NCBI RefSeq assembly: GCF_014287705.1
Contig: NZ_JACOOY010000014.1
Location: 1 to 64,000 of the forward strand
Length of the DNA: 64,000 nucleotides
Origin: Dorea_D hominis
Lineage (GTDB): Bacteria; Bacillota; Clostridia; Lachnospirales; Lachnospiraceae
Reading direction: 5' to 3'
The notes beneath the pieces were generated by a model. It did not search any database and was not told the DNA's origin. It saw only the letters and a list, made by a program, of their open reading frames with translations. Positions 1 through 9,310 of this stretch are shown here, in pieces. The first letter of the stretch is position 1; every line of letters begins with the position of its first letter. The position numbers were made by a program, and so were the translations under genes.

Positions 1-243
1 CAGCTCCATGGACTCTTCGATCTTGATCTGATTTTCTTTCGCCAGCTGTATCATGGATGTAACCATATGTTTACTAAGCGCAAATAACTGATATGGATGT
101 TCATAGCGGTACGGATCTTTTCTAATTTCAGGATACAAATATCCCTTTTCATCATGTTTCATATAAATTGCATGTTTAGGACAAATATTCAAACATGCTG
201 AACATCCACAACAGTCCTCTTTATTTATATATAACTTTTCCAT
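1..243 (-). CDS. Fe-S (ferredoxin-like) protein of a polysaccharide cluster, 3' end outside window
   Basis: Eighty-one codons are visible and the gene runs off the left edge. The start at 243 lies 1 nt after the flippase stop, with an AAGGAA ribosome site inside the end of the flippase gene. Residues 11-21 carry CCGCSACLNICP, a 4Fe-4S cysteine motif. With the following KGYLYPEI this resembles the N-terminus of coenzyme F420 hydrogenase/dehydrogenase beta-subunit-like proteins that often sit beside pyruvyltransferases in capsule loci. Those proteins usually have a second cysteine cluster immediately afterwards. Here, from about residue 41, the sequence instead becomes KDPYRYEHPYQLF and has no cysteines. 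It may be a divergent member, or a junction to unrelated sequence. The N-terminal call is firm and the full identity is uncertain. Confidence 0.6.
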   Translation of the reverse strand, partial: MEKLYINKEDCCGCSACLNICPKHAIYMKHDEKGYLYPEIRKDPYRYEHPYQLFALSKHMVTSMIQLAKENQIKIEESMEL

Positions 244-244
244 C

Positions 245-1756
245 TTATTTTCCTTTCATATTTCTCAATCTTATAAGTATCGTTCTAAAATTGTCTCTTG
301 CAAATATAATATGAAAAATACAAATAAAAACTAAACTATAAGTTCCAACACAGATTGCGTAAAAAAGCCATGTAATAAGACTTGTTGGCGTAAACTTTAT
401 TAGCATTGGTGCCGTAACATATATTACTATAATCATTAAAATTGCAGTACAAATATTTAACAAAGTACTTTTTCTAGTCATATGTGTTACCATTTTGGGT
501 ATAAAAAAGTACAAATCAATACAACGATATAAATTAGATAAGCAGGAAGCTAACATGATTCCAGCTAATCCCCATTTTATTCCAAAGCAAATACCTCCTA
601 TCAATAAAATAGCTGCTTGAACCGTACTTTGAACTCTTGTTTCCTTATATAACCCCGCCGCTATCACCAACATTCCTTGAGGTGTTTTTAGATTGTATAA
701 GATTCCATTAGCTACAAATAAAATAGCAAGTGTAAGATTTGTATATTGAATATCATTAACTCCACTTGTATAGGCCCCTACAAACGGTAGGATTGTAACT
801 AATGTAATAGAATATATAACGCTAACCATAAAATAATAAAGATATTCGAAATCACTATATGCCTTTTGAAATGCTGTCTTATCTTTCTTAACAATTAATT
901 CCCCAAAACCTGCTGAGACACCCGTAGAAAATACAGACATTACTCCATTAATCCCAGCCATCACCATATTGTAAACTGAATAAACACTTACCATTTTAAG
1001 AGATGAAAAAATGGTTGTCATAACTGCTGGAGATGCATTTTGTACAGTTTGAACTATCTGTAAATATAACGCACTCCATCTCTTATCCATCGCACCATAA
1101 TCAGGTTCCACGTCATAACATATAAAGTGGTAATTAGTTTTAACATACACATACAATATTAATGTTCTCACAAATATTGATAACAATGCAATAATTCTCA
1201 ACAAGACAATATTAATATGCATTATTGATAAGGCCACGACAATGATAGTATTTAAAACTGTATACACAATCGAAGCCAATGAAATTACATATGTCCTTTG
1301 ATCAGCAGTAAGCAATGCTCTGTATTTTGCCAAAGTAAAAAATTCTAACGAGCCATTAACTCCCAACACAAGAACTAAAGCGAAAATACTAGTTTGATCT
1401 AAAACAGTTGAATCTGTAATAAAAGGATAACATATAGCCAAGATTACAACCAGACCTACAAAAATGAATCCTGATTTCACATAAAAGTGCTTCGCAGCAA
1501 CTATTATCCGGTTGATCCTATTGTAGTCTTTCTCTGCGATAGGTTTGTACAAAGAATAAACCGCTGCACTTGACAAACCAGCCTCTACTAGATTGAAGTA
1601 ACTAATAAACTGTAGAATAGATGATATCAAGCCATTAATTTCAGATCCATATGCTGTCAACATAAATCTAGGCGTTATAAACCCTGCAATCATTGTTACG
1701 ACCTGTAATAATGCTGTCGTAACCGAATTCAATATAAATTTTTTTGAGCGTCCCAT
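245..1756 (-). CDS. Wzx-like polysaccharide flippase (PST/MATE superfamily)
   Basis: This 503-residue protein is almost entirely hydrophobic, with about 12-14 predicted membrane segments. It begins with a short basic N-terminus (MGRSKKFILN) and a polysaccharide-exporter type first helix pair ending in a motif with EAGLSSAAVYSLYKP at about residues 57-71. Length and hydropathy fit oligosaccharide-lipid flippases that move undecaprenyl-linked repeat units across the membrane. It sits between a GT2 and an Fe-S protein in the capsule operon, 3 nt downstream of the GT2 stop. The substrate cannot be read from sequence. Confidence 0.88.
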   Translation of the reverse strand: MGRSKKFILNSVTTALLQVVTMIAGFITPRFMLTAYGSEINGLISSILQFISYFNLVEAGLSSAAVYSLYKPIAEKDYNRINRIIVAAKHFYVKSGFIFVGLVVILAICYPFITDSTVLDQTSIFALVLVLGVNGSLEFFTLAKYRALLTADQRTYVISLASIVYTVLNTIIVVALSIMHINIVLLRIIALLSIFVRTLILYVYVKTNYHFICYDVEPDYGAMDKRWSALYLQIVQTVQNASPAVMTTIFSSLKMVSVYSVYNMVMAGINGVMSVFSTGVSAGFGELIVKKDKTAFQKAYSDFEYLYYFMVSVIYSITLVTILPFVGAYTSGVNDIQYTNLTLAILFVANGILYNLKTPQGMLVIAAGLYKETRVQSTVQAAILLIGGICFGIKWGLAGIMLASCLSNLYRCIDLYFFIPKMVTHMTRKSTLLNICTAILMIIVIYVTAPMLIKFTPTSLITWLFYAICVGTYSLVFICIFHIIFARDNFRTILIRLRNMKGK

Positions 1757-1759
1757 ATT

Positions 1760-2734
1760 TTACCTTGCCTTTATTCCTAACATTCCCATAATATAGTATA
1801 TTTTTTGTTTAATTCCGTTTTCCCCAACTACTTTTAATTTGTTATAATAAACCTTTACTTCACTTTTCATTCCGTATTCATTTGCCAATCGGAGATAAAA
1901 ACGATTAAAGTGTACAAATACTTTTCGAGTGTATATATTCTGATCATTGACATCACATATATTCTTTACAAGATCATATAATGTATTTTCATGTTCTTGA
2001 AATCTTCGGATTGTTTTTTCATAATTATTATTATCTTTATTAGAATGACTGTTTTTATGTAGAATATACTTATATAATGTTTTATCAATGTATCCAATTT
2101 TTTTTTCGTGATATGCTACTGGCAATAAAATCTGATAATTCTGCCCAATTCGGCTCTCATTTATATGTCTACTTGGCACATACTTAAAAAATATATCTGT
2201 TCTCATAATATAGATACCCGGACAAAATACAACATTTTTACTGAATAATAAATCTTCAAAAAAATTATCTTTTTCAGGTTTAATTCTTTGTAAACGCTTT
2301 ATAACATTTCCACTCTCATCTACATAATCAGCCCAAGACATTGCCAATGGAATATCTGGATGTTGTTCCATGTATTTCACCTTTTCGCTAATATTGTTTC
2401 GATACAATTCGTCATCTGAATCTGGCCAAATAAAGTATTTTCCTTGAATATATGGAAAGCCCAAATTCATAGCCTTTGCTTGTCCACCATTCTCCTGCTT
2501 TAAATACACAAAACGAATGTTTCTTTCTTCGAATTTCTCCTTATACTTATAGACAATATTTTCAGTTCTATCAGTTGAGCCATCATTAATAAAAATCACT
2601 TCATAATTTTCATAATCCTGTTCCAAAATTGAGATAAAAAATGCATCTAAATATTTTTCAGAATTATATGACGGAGTAATAATACTCACTAACGGTTCCA
2701 CTTTAACACCTCCACTCAAATCTAAAACTTCCAT
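1760..2734 (-). CDS. Family 2 glycosyltransferase
   Basis: This 324-residue GT-A enzyme has a classic GT2 N-terminus: VSIITPSYNSEKYLD near residue 15, the nucleotide-binding FINDGSTDRT near residue 50, and the metal-binding WPDSDDELY near residue 104. The C-terminal third is basic and Tyr-rich, without clear membrane helices, so the enzyme is probably peripheral on the inner membrane face. The start overlaps the end of the upstream polymerase gene by 13 nt, indicating translational coupling. It should add one sugar of the capsule repeat unit. Donor and acceptor are unknown. Confidence 0.9.
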   Translation of the reverse strand: MEVLDLSGGVKVEPLVSIITPSYNSEKYLDAFFISILEQDYENYEVIFINDGSTDRTENIVYKYKEKFEERNIRFVYLKQENGGQAKAMNLGFPYIQGKYFIWPDSDDELYRNNISEKVKYMEQHPDIPLAMSWADYVDESGNVIKRLQRIKPEKDNFFEDLLFSKNVVFCPGIYIMRTDIFFKYVPSRHINESRIGQNYQILLPVAYHEKKIGYIDKTLYKYILHKNSHSNKDNNNYEKTIRRFQEHENTLYDLVKNICDVNDQNIYTRKVFVHFNRFYLRLANEYGMKSEVKVYYNKLKVVGENGIKQKIYYIMGMLGIKAR

Positions 2735-3990
2735 TTAATAGTTCTTTTACTGACCATATAAGAAGAATCCGCTACTTTTATATTTGAAACCAACAGGATA
2801 ATAATAATCAAAACAATTAGCTGGCATGGATAATATAATGTATTTCCAGTAAAACTATAAACTCCAAACAAAATAATCCAATAAATCAAAAGTATATTCC
2901 AAAAAACAGGCTTTTCTTTAACTGCAGATATTATCTTAAACAGCATCAAGATAATAAGTAATGTCATTAATAGAAAACCAACGATTCCAGTTTCTGCCAA
3001 AAGCTGAATGTATACATTGTGTGCCTGATAATTCCAACGTTCTCCATAATATCGAAATCCTCGATAAAAGGCATAATCATTAAACGATACAAATCCTTTT
3101 CCAAACAATGGGTTTTGCCGAAACATTTCCATTGCATAATTCCAAAACACTTCTCTACCCGAAAGTACGTCTCCTTCACTATTCACAATGCGATTGATGA
3201 TTAAAGACGCACCAGGAACCAGTACATATGCACCTATAATGAATATTGTAATTCCTAAACCAACACCTGCCAATTTTATAAACTTATTGTTTTTGGAAAA
3301 AAGTATAACATAAATTAGCAAAACTGCTATTGGTATAATAAAAAGCGTCCTTTTTCCCGTCATCATTAGCGCTACCATTACAATAAGACTCTGAATAATA
3401 TATTTATGTGATTTATGACAGATATATTCTGCAAAAATCATCCCTAGTCCTAAATTGCAGATAAATGCCGCATATGCCTTTTCAAAAGCGAGACCTGCGA
3501 TTGCTCCGCCTGATGTAAGCGCACGCATAGTTTCATCTCCGAATGACGCAAATCTAAACAATCTATGAAAAATATCCGGCGATGCCGCTTCTAAAAACAT
3601 AGAAAAAATAAATATCCAAAATAAAGCCCTGAAGATTTTCAATAAATAGCGATAAAATATTTCTGAAAACCTAAAAAGGACAATACTTATGCCCGAAATA
3701 AAGTATATACTATAATCTATAGATCCATCAGAGCTAGAAAACCAAATGCAACCGAGAAGTAGAATTAAAACAAATGCAACATATAGACCTATAAACTTAT
3801 TCATTTTTACTGTATAATCTTTTTTTGAAACGAACAACACAAAACACAAAACGATTATGAAGAGCGATAGGTGTTTTGTGTACATCATCAACTTGTTATT
3901 GGTAGAAAAAATAACCAGATTAATAAGTAAAGCAATTATTATTTCTAATGTTTTAGTACCAGTTAAATTAGAATGACCTTCCATCTTCAT
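2722..3990 (-). CDS. Wzy-like O-antigen/capsule polymerase (O-antigen ligase superfamily)
   Basis: This 422-residue protein has about ten to twelve membrane segments. A Wzy_C-type loop at about residues 275-325 contains SGREVFWNYAMEMF, NPLFGKGF and HNVYIQLLAETG, the region that in O-antigen ligases and polymerases carries the functional Arg and His. It is the only polymerase candidate in the operon and presumably joins flipped repeat units outside the membrane. The start at 3990 follows GAGGG with good spacing and overlaps the 3' end of the pyruvyltransferase reading frame by 23 nt. Ligase versus polymerase function cannot be separated from sequence. Confidence 0.85.
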   Translation of the reverse strand: MKMEGHSNLTGTKTLEIIIALLINLVIFSTNNKLMMYTKHLSLFIIVLCFVLFVSKKDYTVKMNKFIGLYVAFVLILLLGCIWFSSSDGSIDYSIYFISGISIVLFRFSEIFYRYLLKIFRALFWIFIFSMFLEAASPDIFHRLFRFASFGDETMRALTSGGAIAGLAFEKAYAAFICNLGLGMIFAEYICHKSHKYIIQSLIVMVALMMTGKRTLFIIPIAVLLIYVILFSKNNKFIKLAGVGLGITIFIIGAYVLVPGASLIINRIVNSEGDVLSGREVFWNYAMEMFRQNPLFGKGFVSFNDYAFYRGFRYYGERWNYQAHNVYIQLLAETGIVGFLLMTLLIILMLFKIISAVKEKPVFWNILLIYWIILFGVYSFTGNTLYYPCQLIVLIIIILLVSNIKVADSSYMVSKRTIKWKF

Positions 3991-5074
3991 TCAAAACCCT
4001 CTCAAAATACTGATTTGTTTTTATATATTGTTTTCTGATCTGATCATCGGCAAAATTAAAATCTCTACTAACATTTAATCTACAATCCTCTAATGTTTTC
4101 ACCTTACATTCATCTAACCCTGTTAAACATAACAAAGATTCGACTCTATCATTAGGCTTAAAATCTTTTTGTAATGCTTCCACATAAAAATCTTTATGAA
4201 AAATAACAGAGAAGGCTGTTCCATGGAATGAATTAGTCACAACATAGTCAGCATATTTTATATATCCCAAAAACTCTTCTACTGATGCCGAATACACTCC
4301 TTTTATATCCGGAGTTTTCATTTGATCTACTACATCAAAATTCAACGCCACAATTTTTCTGCCCGTTAATTTAGATAATTTTCTTGCAAAGTCAAAAATC
4401 AAATTCGAAGTATTCAATTTGTAAATTAATATATAATTCTTAAGTTTAGGTTTCTTTGCAAGTTTTTCCCATTCTTCTGCGGTCAATAAAAAGACTGGAT
4501 CCACAGATAATTCCGAATCTTTTCCGGTTAGTTTTTTTACAATCTGTTGTCCTGCATTTTCACGGATAGATAATTCAGAAAAAGTTGATAGCAAACTTTT
4601 CTAATCATTTACATAGCTGTCTGGAATCTCCTTCATGCCAAACGAAGCAGCATAGGAAAGTTTGTTATCACAATTTTTTACAAATTGTAAAAAATATGTT
4701 TTATCGAAATCTGTACATGCAAAATTGAAAACCTGATCGCTTCCTGTTATAAACTTATCGTAGCGAAGATTCGCCTTATCTATATTAACCTTATCATAAA
4801 CTTCTGTACTTATTCGGACATTTTGATCCAAAAATCTGTAAAATTCTCTTTTTTTCTTATATGTGTTTTTTAAATTCAACATTCCTCTAATAATCTGTTT
4901 TACAGACTTGTCCTTTATTGTGAATGTTTTATAAAAATTTTCCATATGTTCACATCGATAATCTATAACCTCTGCATCATAGTTAGAAACATTTAAAAAT
5001 TTCTGTAATGCATATGTTTGCAAAACTGCCCCATAATTAATTGCTCTGTGAAACGTAATAATTCCTATTCTCAT
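3968..5074 (-). pseudogene. Polysaccharide pyruvyltransferase interrupted by an in-frame TAG
   Basis: The frame reads through 368 sense codons plus one internal TAG at 4601-4603 (codon 158). Before the stop lie MRIGIITFHRAINYGAVLQ, GSDQVFN and LSYAASFG. After it come IRENAGQQIVKKLTGK, VDPVFLL and VVTNSFHGTAFSVIF. Together these form one complete PS_pyruv_trans domain of normal length (about 370 residues). No base is missing, because the frame continues unchanged two codons after the stop, so this is a nonsense substitution rather than a frameshift. I place the start at ATG 5074, seven codons inside the longest frame, because AGAGGGA precedes it at ideal distance. The protein would transfer pyruvate from PEP to a sugar of the polymer. 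Suppression is possible but nothing indicates it. Confidence 0.85.
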
Positions 5075-5091
5075 AAATATCCCTCTATAAA

Positions 5092-6084
5092 TCAATTTAT
5101 TTTAGATAGTATCTCAAAAACTCGTATCAATTTCCATTTAAGCGAATAATATACAACAATATTTTTCAAATTTGTCGGCTGATATAAGTCAATAACACTC
5201 ATTATCTCCTGATCATTCAAAAGTATTCTATAAAAGTCTTTAGCATTTCTCGTTTTAGAAATCTTATTTATATTGAATCTCAAGGTAAAAAAAGTCCGAT
5301 TAATTATTCTTCGTTTCAAATTATAGTCTTTCAAAACATCTCCAAACAGTATGCAAACTTCATTATATAAATTTACAATTCTTTTTAAGACGGATACATC
5401 AATTCGATGCGTAAACGAAGTGTCATTAACACGGTATAAATATACAGCTTCAGTGCAAAAGGCTATTTTTTTAGCATGTGTCATAAACATCAGCTTAAAT
5501 AACAAATCTTCAGAATAAACATCTCGTTCGGAAAAAAATTGTATACCCTCATTTTCAATTATATCTCTTTTGAAAATGCTATCCCATATCGCAATACATC
5601 CAGAGTATCCATCTTTCTCTTCGTAAGAAATCATATCAGCCATTGCAGCCTTAATCTCTTTGCAGCCAATTAAAACTTTATCATTTAGTGGATGTTCCTT
5701 TATGATCTTTCCATCATGCATATCAACTATTCTACAAGAAACCATATCTGCATTTGTTTCAATCGCTCTTTGATACAGTTTTTCAAGCATATTCTCCTTA
5801 TACTGATCATCCGAATCTAAGAATGCAATATATTCACCTGTAGATTTTTTTATACCAAAATTTCTTTCTAAACCTTGCCCCACATTTTTATTAGTATATA
5901 ATTGAATCCTATTATCTCTTTTTTTATATTTTTCACATATCAGAAAAGAATTATCTGTTGAACCATCATCGATTAATAATAGTTCAATATCTCGCAGCGT
6001 TTGATTCAATACGGACTCAATACATTGCTCCAGATAAAGTTCCGCATTATATATTGGTACAATTACACTAATTTTTGGTCTCAT
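5092..6084 (-). CDS. Family 2 glycosyltransferase
   Basis: This 330-residue GT2 enzyme begins ISVIVPIYNAELYLEQCIESVLNQT and continues with LLIDDGSTDNS (about residue 38), the GQGLERNFGI segment and the metal-site FLDSDDQYKENM (about residue 92). A later YSEDLLFKLMF matches the ED motif of the acceptor side. All catalytic elements are present. GGGG lies about 8 nt before the ATG. The gene ends 17 nt before the start chosen for the broken pyruvyltransferase. It should add a sugar to the lipid-linked repeat unit. The specificity is unknown. Confidence 0.9.
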   Translation of the reverse strand: MRPKISVIVPIYNAELYLEQCIESVLNQTLRDIELLLIDDGSTDNSFLICEKYKKRDNRIQLYTNKNVGQGLERNFGIKKSTGEYIAFLDSDDQYKENMLEKLYQRAIETNADMVSCRIVDMHDGKIIKEHPLNDKVLIGCKEIKAAMADMISYEEKDGYSGCIAIWDSIFKRDIIENEGIQFFSERDVYSEDLLFKLMFMTHAKKIAFCTEAVYLYRVNDTSFTHRIDVSVLKRIVNLYNEVCILFGDVLKDYNLKRRIINRTFFTLRFNINKISKTRNAKDFYRILLNDQEIMSVIDLYQPTNLKNIVVYYSLKWKLIRVFEILSKIN

Positions 6085-6171
6085 TCATCATTCCCCATCC
6101 ACTATCACAAATTCTAGTTTCTTTTAATATCATCATATTCTTCTTTTTAATTTGATTCTGGTATCAAATAA

Positions 6172-7113
6172 TTATTTTGTATTCTTCTCGTCACTTGATG
6201 TAATTAAATAATCATAAAAGTTATGTCCGTGTTTAATATCAGCATCTAATTTATATGTCAACTTATGAATACCTGTAAGTTTTTTGATCCAATTCCATTT
6301 CTCTTCTGAATAATCATCGGCTAAAACCTTAACAAGATACTCGCTATAATCACTGTTCATATATGGAATTGCTTTCTCAACTTCCGGATTGCTCTTCACC
6401 ACCAAAGTGATAATCAAATTCGGCAGCAGATACTCAATTACATGTTCGTTTTTGAGCCAATATGTGAAAGCAACATTTCTTATCTCTCGAATTGTTTTGT
6501 TTCCCTTTTTTGCATGAAGAAACCATGCAGGATATAGCACAGGGTTATCTATCAGCAACAACGAATTTCGAACTGCAAAAAAGTCGCTATTTAAAATCAT
6601 ATCTGGAATCGGATCTGTAAGATATACCGTTGAATCAATCCATGTTCCACCATAATGCTCCAATAATGCAAATCTCATCAGATCCGCATATCCAGCCATC
6701 GGAATCTGGCCAGCATCCTTTTTCTTTTCAATGTAATCTGGCAATCGAATGTAATCTGCAAGATTTTGATCGTTCAGCAAAATGATTTTTTGATTGGAAC
6801 GTTTACATACAGATTCATAGCATTTCTGAACAATGATCGGTGCCTGTTCAATACCTTTGTTCCAATAAATCCAGATCGGATTCTCCACATCATTTTTGGG
6901 AAAGCTAAGCCCCTGAACATCTGTGTCTTTATACTTTAAATATGGTTTTATCTTGGATGAAGCATGTTCCTGCCACAATACCTTCCGCACCTCATAATCC
7001 TTTACGAAATGCAGTTTTACAAACATAAATGCCCCTCGTTTGACGGCATTCACAATTCCATATCTTTGAATAAAGCCTTTCATGCCAATATTTTGATAGT
7101 AGTCATTCAGCAT
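6172..7113 (-). CDS. Capsular polysaccharide synthesis glycosyltransferase (Caps_synth / GT32-like)
   Basis: This 313-residue protein has the Caps_synth pattern: NPIWIYWNKGIEQAPIIVQKCY near residue 79, a DLMRFALLEHYGGTWIDSTVYL block near residue 150 with the DxD-like metal site, and a C-terminal Trp/Lys-rich segment ending in LTGIHKLTYKL. It is a close paralogue of the next gene upstream in the operon, sharing most motifs, and so probably arose by tandem duplication with change of specificity. It is intact, unlike its paralogue. The likely role is hexosyl transfer to the growing repeat unit from a nucleotide sugar. Confidence 0.86.
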   Translation of the reverse strand: MLNDYYQNIGMKGFIQRYGIVNAVKRGAFMFVKLHFVKDYEVRKVLWQEHASSKIKPYLKYKDTDVQGLSFPKNDVENPIWIYWNKGIEQAPIIVQKCYESVCKRSNQKIILLNDQNLADYIRLPDYIEKKKDAGQIPMAGYADLMRFALLEHYGGTWIDSTVYLTDPIPDMILNSDFFAVRNSLLLIDNPVLYPAWFLHAKKGNKTIREIRNVAFTYWLKNEHVIEYLLPNLIITLVVKSNPEVEKAIPYMNSDYSEYLVKVLADDYSEEKWNWIKKLTGIHKLTYKLDADIKHGHNFYDYLITSSDEKNTK

Positions 7114-7163
7114 AATAATTTAATTGTCTCCCTTTATCTTGCAGAAACTACTATTCAAAAAGC

Positions 7164-8016
7164 TCATAGATTCCGCACCAGATAATGGTAAACTGTTTCC
7201 TCCTTATCAATTGATGGTTCTAATTTATAGGTTAGTTTATGTATCCCAGTAAGCCGCTTAATCCAATTAAACTCTTCCTCTGTAAATTTATCTCCTAATA
7301 CTCTAACCAGATATTCGCTGTAGTCACTATTCAAATAAGGCATCTTTCTCTCAACCTCTGGTGATGACCTCATTATTTGTGTGATTACAATATTTGAAAA
7401 GAGATATTCTGGTACATGATTATTTCGTTCCCAGTAGGCAAATAGAACATTACGAATCTCACAAATCGTTCTATTATGTCGCTTAGCGTGAATAAACCAG
7501 ACCGGATACAATACGGGATTATCAATTTCGCCGAGTGAATTATGAAACACAAAAAAATCACTATTTAATATTTCCTGTGGGATTTCATCTGTTAGCAGTA
7601 TTGTTGCATCCATCCATGTCCCACCATAATGCTCCAATAATGCTACACGCATCAAATCTGTATAAATCGCCAATGGAAGGACTCCGCTTTTTAATTTCTC
7701 ATTCAGATAATCCGGCATATTTATATAGTTCTGCACATTTTTTTCCGTAAGCAAAACAACTTGTCTGCCGGCATATTTTTTTATAGATTGATAGCAAGTC
7801 TTCACTATCTCAGGTGCCTGCTCCAACCCTGTATTCCAAAATAACCAAATAGGCTCATCCACTTGGTTTTCTGGGAATGTCAGCTTTTCAGGAACGGTAT
7901 CTCTGAACCTCAAATATTTTTTGCAAACCGCTGTGCCCCCCCGATTGCCAAAGCAGTTTTCTCAGCTCATAATCCTTGACAATATGAAGTGGGTTACGAA
8001 GAAATTTGTTCCACAT
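7164..8016 (-). pseudogene. Caps_synth glycosyltransferase paralogue, off-frame at a G7 homopolymer (possible phase-variable gene)
   Basis: A well-placed start (ATG 8016 after GAGGAGA, overlapping the upstream GT4 stop by 23 nt) gives MWNKFLRNPLHIVKDYELRKLLWQ and then enters a run of seven G on the coding strand (C7 at 7936-7942). As written the frame is lost there. Removing one G restores Q-S-G-G-T-A-V-C-K-K-Y-L-R-F-R-D, which aligns through the intact paralogue (KDYEVRKVLWQ...YLKYKD). The remaining 249 codons are undamaged and keep EHYGGTWMDATILL. An otherwise pristine gene with a single slip in a mononucleotide run suggests slipped-strand switching. A base-call error or a recent mutation would look the same. 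Confidence 0.82.
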
Positions 8017-9220
8017 TCTTTTCTCCTCGATAAATTTTCATCAGTTTTATATAGTAGCTCTCTGTCGTTTCATATTTCACCTGACTACAATTCTTTGTAT
8101 ATCTTTCCAATACGTCTTGTGTTTGAAGAACTTTCTTTATCGCCTTCATCAGATCTTCCACATTACCTGCTTCAAACAATTCTCCGGTTTTACCCGGCTC
8201 AATCAATTCGGGGATGCCTCCCATTTTAGATCCAACAACAGGCGTACCCAAAAGTACAGACTCCATAACGGAGTACGGGCAGTTCTCATACCACTCAGAC
8301 GGGCAGACACTGATTGCAGCCTCAGCAATAATGCGATAAAGTTCTTCTCCTGTCTTAAATCCCAGATACTTCACATTTGGAATATCCTTCATTTTATCAG
8401 CCGACGGACCATAGCCAATAAACACAAATTCGGTATTGTGCATCTTCTTGGCTACTTCAAGCAAAGTATCCGTTCCTTTGTCTCGCGAAAGATGGCCAAA
8501 CTCTAATACATAACCCTTTTTTTGAATGTTATCCAAGTGCGGCATCTCTTTTTTGAAATTATGCAACCCGATGGTTTTATCACGGAATCTTTTCTGCGTG
8601 TCCAACTTTGATTTAAGGAAAAAGCTGCAGCAAATATAGGCATCTACATACGAGTATGCCTTACTATATTTCCACATATATCCATCCAACGTTCCGAGCA
8701 AACTCTTTGCTCTGGAATTTTTTAGACATTTAGTTTGAAAGCAATGAATATAATGACCATCCAAACATAATTCACAAGGCTTCATGTTTACATCAAACAT
8801 TCCATGGCTGGGGCAAACGAGCTGATAGTCATGTGTCGTGTAAACAATCTTACATTCTTTCTTTGTTTCTTTGCGCCATTTGTTAATTTCCAGAATAATA
8901 GAAGGGGTCAGATGATACTGTATATTATTGAGATGCACTACATCTGGCTGAAAATCATCTAAAACTGCACGAATTTTTTTACGTGCTTCTCTTGAATAGA
9001 TAATGCGAAAAGGTGCATTTAAATTTGCCTTTATTCCTTGAGAAAAATCCATATTCGTTACATATGAACCGATTCGATTTCCTACTGTATTTTTTTCATT
9101 TTCAAGACCAAAGTACTGGACTTCGTGCCCATGTTCTTCTAACATTTTTCCTACATCGAATGTATACGTTTCCGCTCCACCCTTGGGAAATATAAATTTA
9201 TTTACAAGTAAAATCCGCAT
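7994..9220 (-). CDS. Family 4 glycosyltransferase (GT-B fold)
   Basis: This 408-residue protein starts MRILLVNKFIFPKGGAETYTFDVGKMLEEHGHEV, the glycine-rich acceptor-side loop of GT4 enzymes. It ends with a donor-binding domain containing LEFGHLSRDKGTDTLLEVAK (about residue 245) and the EX7E-type SVCPSEWYENCPYSVMESVLLGTPVVGSKMGG (about residue 312). A cysteine-rich insert (CPSHGMFDVNMKPCELC, about residue 142) may bind a metal. AAGGAAG precedes the ATG. Its last 23 nt overlap the start of the frameshifted Caps_synth gene, so the two would be coupled. It adds an unknown sugar on the cytoplasmic face. Confidence 0.9.
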   Translation of the reverse strand: MRILLVNKFIFPKGGAETYTFDVGKMLEEHGHEVQYFGLENEKNTVGNRIGSYVTNMDFSQGIKANLNAPFRIIYSREARKKIRAVLDDFQPDVVHLNNIQYHLTPSIILEINKWRKETKKECKIVYTTHDYQLVCPSHGMFDVNMKPCELCLDGHYIHCFQTKCLKNSRAKSLLGTLDGYMWKYSKAYSYVDAYICCSFFLKSKLDTQKRFRDKTIGLHNFKKEMPHLDNIQKKGYVLEFGHLSRDKGTDTLLEVAKKMHNTEFVFIGYGPSADKMKDIPNVKYLGFKTGEELYRIIAEAAISVCPSEWYENCPYSVMESVLLGTPVVGSKMGGIPELIEPGKTGELFEAGNVEDLMKAIKKVLQTQDVLERYTKNCSQVKYETTESYYIKLMKIYRGEKNVEQISS

Positions 9221-9310
9221 ATCCTAACTTCCTTTTCTGTGAGTTTGCTTTATTTCATATCTCCTGTTCAGATAAAAAATAGCAGAAATATTTATCAACA
9301 AATTTTTTCA

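Noticed and set aside
4601..4603. TAG as a recoded (pyrrolysine) codon
   Set aside because: Nothing in the window suggests pyrrolysine machinery and the position is not a catalytic or conserved site; a nonsense mutation is simpler.
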